Source: CAVQJU01 sp963729215
Lineage (GTDB): Bacteria > Acidobacteriota > Vicinamibacteria > Vicinamibacterales > CAVVIG01
Length of the DNA stretch: 64,000 bases
Reading direction: 5' to 3'
Assembly (NCBI GenBank): GCA_963729215.1
Contig: CAVSND010000027.1
Location: 124,001 to 188,000, forward strand
The translations under genes were made by a program, and so were the position numbers. Below the pieces are notes generated by a model. That model saw only the letters and a program-made list of their open reading frames with translations, searched no databases and was not told the origin of the DNA. Below, piece by piece: positions 53,423-60,978 of this stretch (the first letter of the stretch is position 1; every line of letters starts with the position of its first letter).

Positions 53423-54765
53423 AGCAGACAACGTGTGCGGTCGCGCTGGCGTTGGCCGCGATGGGTGTGCCGGGCGTCGCGCAGGCCCAGGGCGATAGCG
53501 AGGTGCCGACGTTCTCCAGGCACGTCGCGCCGATCCTCTACAACAATTGCGTCGTCTGTCATCGGCCGGGCGAAGTGGCGCCGATGTCGCTCATCACGTA
53601 CCAGAATGTCCGGCCGTGGGCGCGCGCCATCAAGAACAAGGTTGTCGCGCGCGAGATGCCGCCGTGGGGCGCGAGCCCCGTAAGCATGAAGCTCGCAAAT
53701 GATCGAAGTCTCTCCCAGAAGGACATCGACACGATTGTGCGATGGGCCGAGGGTGGGGCGCCCAAGGGCGACGACAAGGATCTGCCTCCGGCGCCGACGT
53801 TCCCCGCCGGTGGATGGGCGTTCGGGCAGCCTGATGCCATCGTGGACCTGCCGATCGAGGCGCAGGTACCGGCGACGGGCGAGGTTCCGCAGACGTCATA
53901 CTTCGTGAAGTCGCCGTTCCCGACCGACGTGTGGATTCAGAAGATGCAGGTTCGCACGAACAATCCGGCGATCGTGCATCACGCGACGCTGTTCATCCGC
54001 ACGTTTCCGGAAGGCACCCTGATCAAGGACGGACGGCCGGTCGTCAAGGATGAGGGAACGTCGCAGGCCAATACCGAAGGCGGCTTCAACACTGGACTGC
54101 CGCCGGGCACCGGCCCGGGCATCCGGCTCGTGTCGTACGTGCCGGGCCGGGGATGGGAAGCCTACGCAGACGGCGTGGCGCGGCGGCTGCCCAAGGGCGC
54201 GTACATCGAGATGAACATGCACTATCAGCCGTCCGGCAAGCCCGAGAAAGAGCGCGCGCAGTTCGGCATCTGGTTCTCGAAAGTCCCCGTCGAGCACGAG
54301 ATGCAGAACGTATCGACGCTTGACCGCGGCACGACGATGGTCGAAGGCAAACCGCTGGCGAACGAGCGCGTCCCCAATATTCCACCGGGCGTGGACAACT
54401 GGAAGATCACAAACTTCAAGATCTTCCCGGAGCCGGCCACGCTCTACGCCATGTCTCCCCACATGCACCTGCGCGGCAAGGACATGAAGTTCATCCTGAC
54501 GTATCCGGACGGCCGTGAGGAGCTCGTGCTCGACGTCCCGAAGTACGATTTCAACTGGCAGCTGTACCATGAGCTCGCCACGCCGCTCAAGATTCCGGCG
54601 GGCAGCAAGCTGACCGCCATCGCGCACTACGACAACTCGTCAAAGAACAAGTGGAATCCGGCGCCGGACCGCGAAGTGTACTGGTCCGAACAGAGCTGGG
54701 ACGAGATGTACAACCCGCAGATCCGATGGACCTGGGATTCGCAGGAACCGAACAAGACGAACTAG
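53419..54765 (+). CDS. Cytochrome c - dicopper (PHM/DBM-like) monooxygenase fusion, copy 2
   Basis: A 448-residue exported protein paralogous to that at 48865. Signal peptide MKQTTCAVALALAAMGVPGVAQAQ. Heme c at Cys44-Val-Val-Cys47-His48, the same residue numbers as in copy 1, with Met80 in REMPPW. Copper ligands: His187-His188 (IVHHATLF), His268 (MNMHYQPSG), His348-Met-His350 (SPHMHLRGKD) and Met430 (SWDEMYN). No ligand is missing. Reaction and substrate are unknown; by analogy it hydroxylates a C-H bond in the periplasm using O2. ATG 53419 overlaps the upstream stop. It ends the operon begun by the PQQ dehydrogenase at 50336. Confidence 0.85.
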   Translation: MKQTTCAVALALAAMGVPGVAQAQGDSEVPTFSRHVAPILYNNCVVCHRPGEVAPMSLITYQNVRPWARAIKNKVVAREMPPWGASPVSMKLANDRSLSQKDIDTIVRWAEGGAPKGDDKDLPPAPTFPAGGWAFGQPDAIVDLPIEAQVPATGEVPQTSYFVKSPFPTDVWIQKMQVRTNNPAIVHHATLFIRTFPEGTLIKDGRPVVKDEGTSQANTEGGFNTGLPPGTGPGIRLVSYVPGRGWEAYADGVARRLPKGAYIEMNMHYQPSGKPEKERAQFGIWFSKVPVEHEMQNVSTLDRGTTMVEGKPLANERVPNIPPGVDNWKITNFKIFPEPATLYAMSPHMHLRGKDMKFILTYPDGREELVLDVPKYDFNWQLYHELATPLKIPAGSKLTAIAHYDNSSKNKWNPAPDREVYWSEQSWDEMYNPQIRWTWDSQEPNKTN

Positions 54766-54782
54766 GAATCGACGGACGACCT

Positions 54783-54857
54783 GTCACGAAGTCACGAAGA
54801 ACACGAAATCAACAGAAGGAATTCATGCCTTCGTGAACATCGTGCCTTCGTGAAAGG
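54783..54857. repeat. Mirrored CACGAAG / CTTCGTG repeat
   Basis: Left units GTCACGAAGTCACGAAG (54783-54799) face right units CCTTCGTGAACATCGTG and CCTTCGTG (54828-54852). The right part encodes the C-terminal FHEGTMFTKA of the minus-strand MFS gene, including part of its stop context. It lies between convergent genes. Confidence 0.7.
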
Positions 54858-56061
54858 CAGGCCCTCCCGCAGGGTTCGGTTCTGCGGCAAGCGGTCTGAC
54901 CAGCGATAGCGCTCCGAACGCGACGACTGCGAGCGCGCTGGCCGCGTAAAACGCATATCGATAACCGCCGAACGTATCGAAGACGCGGCCTGCAATCATC
55001 GGTCCGAATATGCCGGCGGCGCCCCACGCTGTAAACAGCACACCGTAGTTCAGTCCGAGGTGACGCGTGCCGTACAGGTCGGCTGTCGCGGACGCAAACA
55101 CGGAGAGCTGCGTACCGTAGCACCAGTACACGCAGGCGACGAGCACGAAGAACAGCACCGCCTGCTCGCGCCAGGCGAACAGCGCAGGCATGGCCACCGC
55201 CGATGCCAGGATCATCAGGCGCAACGTGGTCACGCGGCCGAGCGCGTCGGAGAGCCATCCCGACAGGATGCGCCCGCCGGCATTGCCGGCGGCGGAGATT
55301 GGCAGCGCGAGCGTGGCGACCGCCGCGCCGAGCCCGGCGCTTCGCGCAAACGGCACGAGCTGGCTGATGGTCATCTGGCCGGCCGTGGCGCCGAGCGCGT
55401 ACGCGATCCAGAGACCGTAGAACTGCGGCGTGCGCAGCATCTCCCGCGTGGAGTAGTCCCGCCGCAGCGCGGCGCCGGCAGGCGGCGTCCACCCGCGGGG
55501 CGCGTAGCCGGGAGGCGGGTTCTCGAGAAGCCACGCACCGAGCAGTCCCATCACGAGGAACACGACGCCGAGAAGGCGAAACGTGGGACGCCAGCCGACG
55601 GACCCGATCAAGCTGGTTGCCACGGGACCGAAAATCGCCGAGCCGGCGCCGTACCCGCCGACCATCAGACCCACCACGAGGCCGCGCCGGTCCGGAAACC
55701 ACTTCGACGCCACCGGCATCGGCGTCGCGTATCCGAAGCCGTTGCCGGCTCCAACCACCAGTCCGAAGGCGACGTAGAGAAACCACAGCGACGTAGTGAA
55801 GCTCGCAAGCACGAATCCGGCAGCGACGAGTATCGCGCCGGCGAAGGCGCAGAGGCGCGGGCCCCGGCGATCCTGGATGCGCCCGGCCAGGACGAATGTG
55901 CTCGCGAACACGACCACCGCGATCGTGTAGACCCACGACGTCTGGCTGCGCGTCCATCCGAATTCCCTCTCGAGCGGCAGAACGAACACGCTCCAGGCGT
56001 ACAGCGATCCGAGCGCCAGGTTCATCGAGACACCACCGACCACGACACGCCAGCGATTCAT
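54823..56061 (-). CDS. MFS transporter, oxalate/formate antiporter-like
   Basis: A 412-residue 12-helix carrier. ATG 56061 starts MNRWRVVVGGVSMNLALGSLYAWSVFVLPLEREFGWTRSQTSWVYTI, the opening of the OxlT/OFA group. 'GLVVGAGNGFGYATPMPVASKWFPDRRGLVVGLMVGGYGAGSAIFGP' and 'AGNAGGRILSGWLSDALGRVTTLRLMI' are also typical. Members exchange small mono- or dicarboxylates. In this locus it may move an acid product made by the oxidative enzymes (inference). A much longer reading to 57075 is not supported. The last ten residues appear to be encoded by the CTTCGTG repeat and are unlikely to be conserved. Confidence 0.9.
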   Translation of the reverse strand: MNRWRVVVGGVSMNLALGSLYAWSVFVLPLEREFGWTRSQTSWVYTIAVVVFASTFVLAGRIQDRRGPRLCAFAGAILVAAGFVLASFTTSLWFLYVAFGLVVGAGNGFGYATPMPVASKWFPDRRGLVVGLMVGGYGAGSAIFGPVATSLIGSVGWRPTFRLLGVVFLVMGLLGAWLLENPPPGYAPRGWTPPAGAALRRDYSTREMLRTPQFYGLWIAYALGATAGQMTISQLVPFARSAGLGAAVATLALPISAAGNAGGRILSGWLSDALGRVTTLRLMILASAVAMPALFAWREQAVLFFVLVACVYWCYGTQLSVFASATADLYGTRHLGLNYGVLFTAWGAAGIFGPMIAGRVFDTFGGYRYAFYAASALAVVAFGALSLVRPLAAEPNPAGGPAFHEGTMFTKA

Positions 56062-56119
56062 CAGCCTGCCTCCGGTAACGCCGCGTATGATATAGCACCC
56101 TCGTTGGCTGAGATCTGAC

Positions 56120-56868
56120 GTGCGCAAGCTCTCTTTCACCGGCGTGCTGCTGGCCATCGCGCTGCCTCTCTGCGCCCAGACAAAGGGTTCCGCCGCTGAG
56201 CCTGCCGGATGGCACGCCCGATCTGAGCGGCGTCTGGCAGGGCGGCGGGCCTGTCGGCGATATCGCTGAAGGGCTGCCGAAGGGGGAGGCAATCCCGATT
56301 CTTCCGGAAGCCGAGAAGATTCTGAAGGCCCGCCGAGTCGAAGGACGATCCCGAAGCGAACTGCCTGCCGACCGGCGTGCCGCGGATCGCGCCGTACCCG
56401 TGGCGGATCGTGCAAACGCCGACGCACGTCTTCTTCCTCTTCGAAGCCAACATCCACACGTATCGCCAAATCTTCATGGACGGGCGCAAGCATCCGCCCG
56501 ATCCCGATCCGACCTGGTACGGCCATTCGATCGGCCGCTGGCAGGGCCGGACGCTCGTGGTGGACACGGTTGGATACAACGACAAGTTCTGGTTCGACTT
56601 CCGCGGGCATCCGCACACGGAAAGGCTCCACACGATCGAGCGGTACACCCGGACGGATGCCGGGACGCTGGTGAACGAAATCACCATCGACGATCCCGGC
56701 GCCTACGCGAGACCGTTCAAGGTGACGTTCGCGGCGAAGCTTCTGCCAGGCGAGGACTTGATGGAGTACATCTGTCAGGAAAACAATCAGGACGTGGAGC
56801 ACATCGAGGGCCCGACCGCTGCACCGGGCGATCCAGATCGGCCGCTCGGAACGTCGGAGCAACGCTAG
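56120..56868 (+). CDS. Secreted Gly-x-Trp family protein C, uncharacterised (frameshift)
   Basis: About 249 residues. GTG 56120 reads MRKLSFTGVLLAIA, a weak signal peptide, then 'LSLPDGTPDLSGVWQGGGPVGDIAEGLPKGEAIPILPEAEKILKARRVE'. The frame breaks at about 56325-56334 (net -1), before 'ESKDDPEANCLPTGVPRIAPYPWRIVQTPTHVFFLFEANIHTYRQIFMDGRKHPPDPDPTWYGHSIGRWQGRTLVVDTVGYNDKFWFDFRGHPHTERLHTIERY'. This long block is a widespread exported acidobacterial family. The 'GxW' start and 'TLVVDTVG' strands suggest distant kinship with the genes at 43539 and 45642. The 5' end is divergent from the MFS gene by 58 bases. Function unknown. Confidence 0.8.
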
Positions 56869-57073
56869 CAGGCTGCTGAAGAACGCAGCCTGAACGTGAA
56901 ACGTAAAACGTAGAACGAAAAATTCCCGGGTAAGTGCCGCTAGGCCTCTCACCGGCTCTTGAAGTCGCCCGTCGACGATGCTACCGTCGTCGCGGCCCGC
57001 TTGGAATGCCCTTCGCACAACTGCTGGACGGCCGTGCCGATGATCGGCACGGCCGTCACGTGAAGAGGGCAGC
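56869..57073. repeat. Intergenic stretch with hairpin and composite repeat
   Basis: AGGCTGC-TGAAGAAC-GCAGCCT (56870-56891) forms a 7-bp stem just after a gene end. Bases 56885-56928 (GCAGCCTGAACGTGAAACG, then AAAACGTAGAACG) match 13147-13182 in reverse orientation. The remainder up to 57073 holds GC-rich palindromic bits (GCCGTGCCGATGATCGGCACGGC at about 57031-57053, a strong hairpin) and no gene. Confidence 0.65.
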
Positions 57074-57488
57074 ATGTCGAGTGGCGATCTCCTTGCGCGC
57101 GTTGAGGTTCTGGAAACGAAGATGACGGCGCTCGAAGAACTTCCGGCACGAGTCTCGTCGCTCGAAGTGCAGGTTCTGCAGCTTCGGACCGAAATGCGCG
57201 ATGAATTTTCCGCAGTACGTCAGGAAATGCGCGCCCTGAACGAGGCAACCCGGGGTGAGATGCGTGCGCTCGGGGAGGAACTCCGGGGTCGAGATGAGCG
57301 GGCTCGGGGAGGAACTCCGGGGCGAGATGCGGTCGCTCGAGGAGGGACTCCGGGCCGAGATGCGGGCTCTGAACGACCACACGCTGACGCAGGTCCGCGT
57401 GCTGCACGAAGAGGTCATCGACCGCATCGCGCGGCTGGACGGGAACGGTGGCGCCCGCCGGTCAAACGGGCGCCGCAAACGCCGCTAG
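57074..57488 (+). CDS. Coiled-coil protein with EMRAL/EELRG repeats (one frameshift)
   Basis: About 138 residues. Starts MSSGDLLARVEVLETKMTALEELPARVSSLEVQVLQLRTEMRDEF and continues as a long heptad-rich helix with repeated 'EMRALNEATRGEMRALGEELRG' units. At about 57283-57288 one extra G shifts the frame. The rest reads 'EMSGLGEELRGEMRSLEEGLRAEMRALNDHTLTQVRVLHEEVIDRIARLDGN' and ends in a basic tail RRSNGRRKRR. Total length is one base over a multiple of three. No membrane segment. The design (short head, repeating coiled coil, break in the repeat) parallels the gene at 1189-1709. Function unknown. Confidence 0.75.
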
Positions 57489-57491
57489 ACG

Positions 57492-57947
57492 TCAGTTCTT
57501 CAGGGCCTTCACGACGAAGTAGTTCACCGACTTCGGCACTTCCTTGAACCAGTGCGGCGTGCCAGCCTGGACGACGATCACGTCGCCCTTGGTCAGATGC
57601 TGCGTCGTGCCACCCTGGATATCCGTGCCAAGGTGCTGATCGGGCCGCGACACCTTGCCGCCCACCATCGTGCCGCCGCTCACGAATGTGGCCTCGCCTT
57701 CGATGATGTAGAGCACATCGGTTTCCTTGTCGTGGACTTCGACCTGGCCGGGACCGGTGCGATGGGCGCCTGATACCGTGACGTTCGGCGCCGTCATCAG
57801 CGAGGTGCCCTTGGCCAGCGCCGCCGCGACTTTGTCGTGGTCGATGTACGTGACGTTCGGGGTCTGTGCAGACATATGGAGTGTGGCCGTCAGAAGGAGG
57901 CCGGTGCCAGTCAGGCAAAGGGCGGCGGTCGTCAGGAGTGGTTTCAT
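57492..57947 (-). CDS. Exported cupin-domain protein
   Basis: A 151-residue protein with signal peptide MKPLLTTAALCLTGTGLLLTATLHMSAQ. A single cupin domain follows: 'SGAHRTGPGQVEVHDKETDVLYIIEGEATFVSGGTMVGGK' (motif 1, His and Glu) and 'GDVIVVQAGTPHWFKEVPKSVNYFVVKAL' (motif 2, His). It probably binds a metal. Role unknown; it could be a sugar or acid isomerase, an epimerase, or a binding protein in the periplasm. It is the last gene of a minus-strand run (FAH hydrolase, gentisate dioxygenase, PQQ dehydrogenase, this gene). Confidence 0.87.
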   Translation of the reverse strand: MKPLLTTAALCLTGTGLLLTATLHMSAQTPNVTYIDHDKVAAALAKGTSLMTAPNVTVSGAHRTGPGQVEVHDKETDVLYIIEGEATFVSGGTMVGGKVSRPDQHLGTDIQGGTTQHLTKGDVIVVQAGTPHWFKEVPKSVNYFVVKALKN

Positions 57948-57989
57948 TTCGTTTCTCGTTTCTCGTCTCGTTGTCGGGTTTTCGTTGCC
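57948..57989. repeat. TTTCTCG low-complexity stretch
   Basis: Repeated TTTCGTTTCTCG units between the PQQ dehydrogenase and cupin genes, overlapping the likely ribosome site of the latter (read on the minus strand as CGAGAAACGAAATG). Confidence 0.5.
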
Positions 57990-59926
57990 TTACGGGAGCG
58001 CGAAGACCACCAGCGCCTCAGAGCCCTCGGGCATCGGATCGTCCAATGCGCTGGCGCCCGACGCGGTGATCGCCACGTACTGTTTGCCGTTGCGGCCCTG
58101 ATAGGTCATTGGAACGGCGTGGGCGCTCATCGCGAGGCGGGCCGTCCAGAGCTCCTTGCCATTTCTCGCGTCGAACGCACGGAACCGCTTGTCATTCGTG
58201 GCCCCGATGAAGATCAGGCCTCCGGCGGTGGTGATCGGCCCGCCCAGATTCAACCGGCCCGTGTTTCTCTTGCCTTCCGGCAACTCCTCGGTCACGCCCA
58301 GCGGCACCTTCCAGGCGATCTCACCTGTCCGCACGTTCACGGCGACGAGATTTCCCCACGGCGGGCGCTGGCACAGCCAGCCGCGCTCGCCGCCCATGAT
58401 GTTCCCCGTCCGCGGATCGCCTTCGGCCCACTGAAACCGCGACGTTGGTCCGACAATGCTGTTGCGGCGGAACGGCACGCGAGCGCCGGCCGGACTCTTT
58501 TCCACCCAGCCGATGCTGGCCTCGTCGTTCGTGTTGACGAACACATAGCCGAGCCCGGATCCGCCGCCGTCCCGCCCCAGTTGGCGCCGCCGATCGAACC
58601 CGGAAACAGGATGGTCGAGCGGGCGGTGGCGCCGGCATCGCGAAACACGTACGGCGTGAACGGGCCATCGTTGTAGAACCCGCCGCTGCGTTCCATGAGC
58701 GCCTGACAGAAGGCGGCATGTTCGGCCGTCGTGTCCGAGGCGCGGACGATGTCGTCGGCCTTGAAGCTGACGCGCGCGAGCGGCGGTGGTTTCACCGGAA
58801 CCGGTTGCGTGGGCGAACTCTCTTCGTTCGGCACGTCGCTTTTGCTGACGCGCCGTTCCTCGATCCCGAATACCGGTTTGCCTGTCACGCGGTTCAGGAC
58901 ATACATGTAGCCGGTCTTGCTCGTCTGCGCGAGGACCGGCACGAGCTGACCGCCGATCGTGACGTCGAGCAGCGACGGCGGCGACGGGAGGTCGTAGTCC
59001 CAGAGATCGTGGTGGACGGTCTGGAAGTGCCAGAGCAGCTTGCCGGTGGCGGCGTCGAGCGCGAGAAGCGAGTTGCCGTAGAGGTTGTCGCCCGGCCGGT
59101 CCGCGCCCCAGTAGTCGCTCGGTCCGGGCGCTTCAACGGCGACATAGACGATGCCGCGGGTGGCGTCTAGCGTCTGCGAGAACGCCCAGCTGTAAGTATT
59201 CGGCCGCTCTTTCCAGCTTTCGTTTTTCCAGGTGCCCGCCGCAGGTTCGCCGGCCGCCGGCACCGAATGGAAATCCCAGACTTTCGTACCATTCCGCGCG
59301 TCGAACGCACGCACGCCGCCAGGCGATCCGTTCGTGCCGACGATGAGCAGGTTCTTGTAGAGGGTGGGCGCCGAGTTGTAGGGCGCCACCATGTCGATTT
59401 CGCCGCCATTCCCGAAAGCCGTCGCCGCTTCGCCGGTGCTGGCGTTCAGTGCGATGAGGCGCCGCTCGGACGTGACGAAGATCCGGGCGGGCACGTCGGC
59501 GCCGCCGGACCAATAGGTGACGCCTCGCCGCGACGGCGCTCCGTTTTTGAGCGTATAACGCCAGATCTCCTTACCCGTCTCGGGTTCGAGCGCGACGACT
59601 CGATCCGATGCGGCCACATACATCACGCCCGCCACCACGATCGGGGTGTACTCGGAGCCGCCAGAGATCGTGCCGGCCGTTCGATCCTTGCCCAGCTTGT
59701 ACGACCACGCGGGCGCCAGCGTGCCGACGTTGCGCGTGTTGATCTGCGCGAGCGGCGAATGGCGGGTGCCAGCCAGGTCGTAGTTGTACATCGGCCAGTC
59801 GCCGGATGCGGTTCTTGGTGATTTCTGAGCTGTGACGCCAGCAATGATCGTCAGCGCGATCGCAGTGGCAGCAATCACCAGACGACCAGATGACCAGATG
59901 ACTAGATGGTGGTCTCTTCTCGCCAT
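57990..59926 (-). CDS. PQQ-dependent dehydrogenase, copy 3 (one frameshift)
   Basis: About 645 residues. ATG 59926 begins MARRDHHLVIWSSGRLVIAATAIALTIIAGVTAQ; the first part is encoded by a GACCAGATG repeat (59880-59912). Propeller features: 'DWPMYNYDLAGTRHSPLAQINTRNVGTL', 'VVALEPETGKEIWRYTL', 'AFDARNGTKVWDFHSVPAAGEP' and the active-site block 'DYWGADRPGDNLYGNSLLALDAATGKLLWHFQTVHHDLWDYDLPSPPSLLDV'. A break at about 58555 (net -1) separates 'GTAADPGSG' from 'YVFVNTNDEASIGWVEKSP'. More diverged from the copies at 46436 and 50336 than they are from each other. It overlaps the gentisate dioxygenase gene by 25 bases, so it is probably part of the aromatic-acid operon. Confidence 0.88.
59880..59912. 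repeat. GACCAGATG tandem repeat at a gene 5' end
   Basis: Units GACCAGATG / GACTAGATG, about 3.5 copies. They lie in the overlap of two genes: the end of gentisate dioxygenase and the start of PQQ dehydrogenase copy 3, where they encode LVIWSSGRLVI on the minus strand. Confidence 0.65.
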
Positions 59927-60958
59927 AATCCCAACGCTTTTTGTGCGGGCCGATCCGAGAAGCTGAACAACACCGACTCGTCGCGCGCGTTGTGCGAGAC
60001 CGGGTGCCAGGACGGCACAACGAAGATGTCGCGCTTGTTCCACGTATACGTAGCGTTCGCCAATTGTGCTCGAGCCGCTGCCCTCGGCGACGCAGAACAC
60101 GGTCGCATCCGTGGACCGGTACGGCCGGCCCGCGAAGCCTTTCGGCAGCAGCTGGAGGAACGCGCCGATCGTGGGCAGGGGATAGCCGCCGGTGGCCGGG
60201 TTGGCGTACTGGAGCTTGAGGCCGTGCCGCGGGTCTGGCGGCTCGCTCTTCGCCATCAGGTCCAGCGCATCGCGGCTGCGCGCGTACGGGTAGGCCACCA
60301 TGGGCGCCGACGGCCGCGGCGGCTTGTATTCGAGCGGCAGCATGCCGGATCCGTAACGCGCCAGCGCGTCACCTTCGAGGCGCGCGACCGGCTGCGACTT
60401 GTCCGGGTAGCGCTCGGCGAAGCTCGTGTCGAAGAAGTTGGTGATGGGAATGTCCAGTCCGTCGAGCCACACCACCGGGTCGCTGCCGAGATTGCCGTGA
60501 TCGTGGTACGTCCACGACGGTGTCAGGATGAAATCGCCCGGCTTCATCGTCACGCGCTCGCCATCGACCGCGGTGTACGCGCCTTCGCCTTCCAGCACAA
60601 AACGCAGCGCCGATGTCGCGTGCCGGTGGCTATGGGCGATCTCGCCGGGCAGGATGAGCTGCAGGCCCGCGTAAAGGCTCTGGGTCACGCGGGAGCCGCC
60701 GCTGAAGCCGGGGTTTTCGAGGATCAGGACGCGGCGCTCGGCCTCTTCGGCCGTGATCATCGCGCCGGCCTCCATGATGAACGGCCGCACCTCGTCGTAG
60801 CGCCAGAGAGTGGGCATGCAGGCCGTGCGCGGATCCGTGCGCACGAGATCGCCGAGCACCTCCCACAGCGGCGCGGCGTTCTGGGTCTTCAGGCGGTTGT
60901 AGAACGCCAGGCGCTCGCCTGAGGCGTCCTGCTTGGTGTAGAAGCGCGGAGAGTCCAT
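59902..60958 (-). CDS. Gentisate 1,2-dioxygenase (one frameshift)
   Basis: About 351 residues, a bicupin ring-cleavage dioxygenase. The iron-binding block is 'LPGEIAHSHRHATSALRFVLEGEGAYTAVDGERVTMKPGDFILTPSWTYHDHGNLGSDPVVWLDGLDIPI', with the His-x-His-x and Glu pattern and the distal His of this family. It opens gentisate to maleylpyruvate in the cytoplasm. Near the end the frame slips by one base at about 60050: 'EGSGSSTIGE' should continue TYTWNKRDIFVVPSWHP and end 'LGLWREETTI' at 59902. An uncorrected reading runs on into the PQQ gene and would give a false fusion. It follows an FAH-family gene by 20 bases. Confidence 0.92.
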
Positions 60959-60978
60959 GATGGTTTTCGTCTTTGTGC

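Noticed and set aside
58337..60958. An apparent 873-residue fusion of gentisate dioxygenase and PQQ dehydrogenase on the minus strand.
   Set aside because: The fusion only arises because the dioxygenase is read out of frame after about 60050. Its true C-terminus (ending LGLWREETTI) is in another frame and stops at 59902, and the PQQ gene has its own start at 59926.
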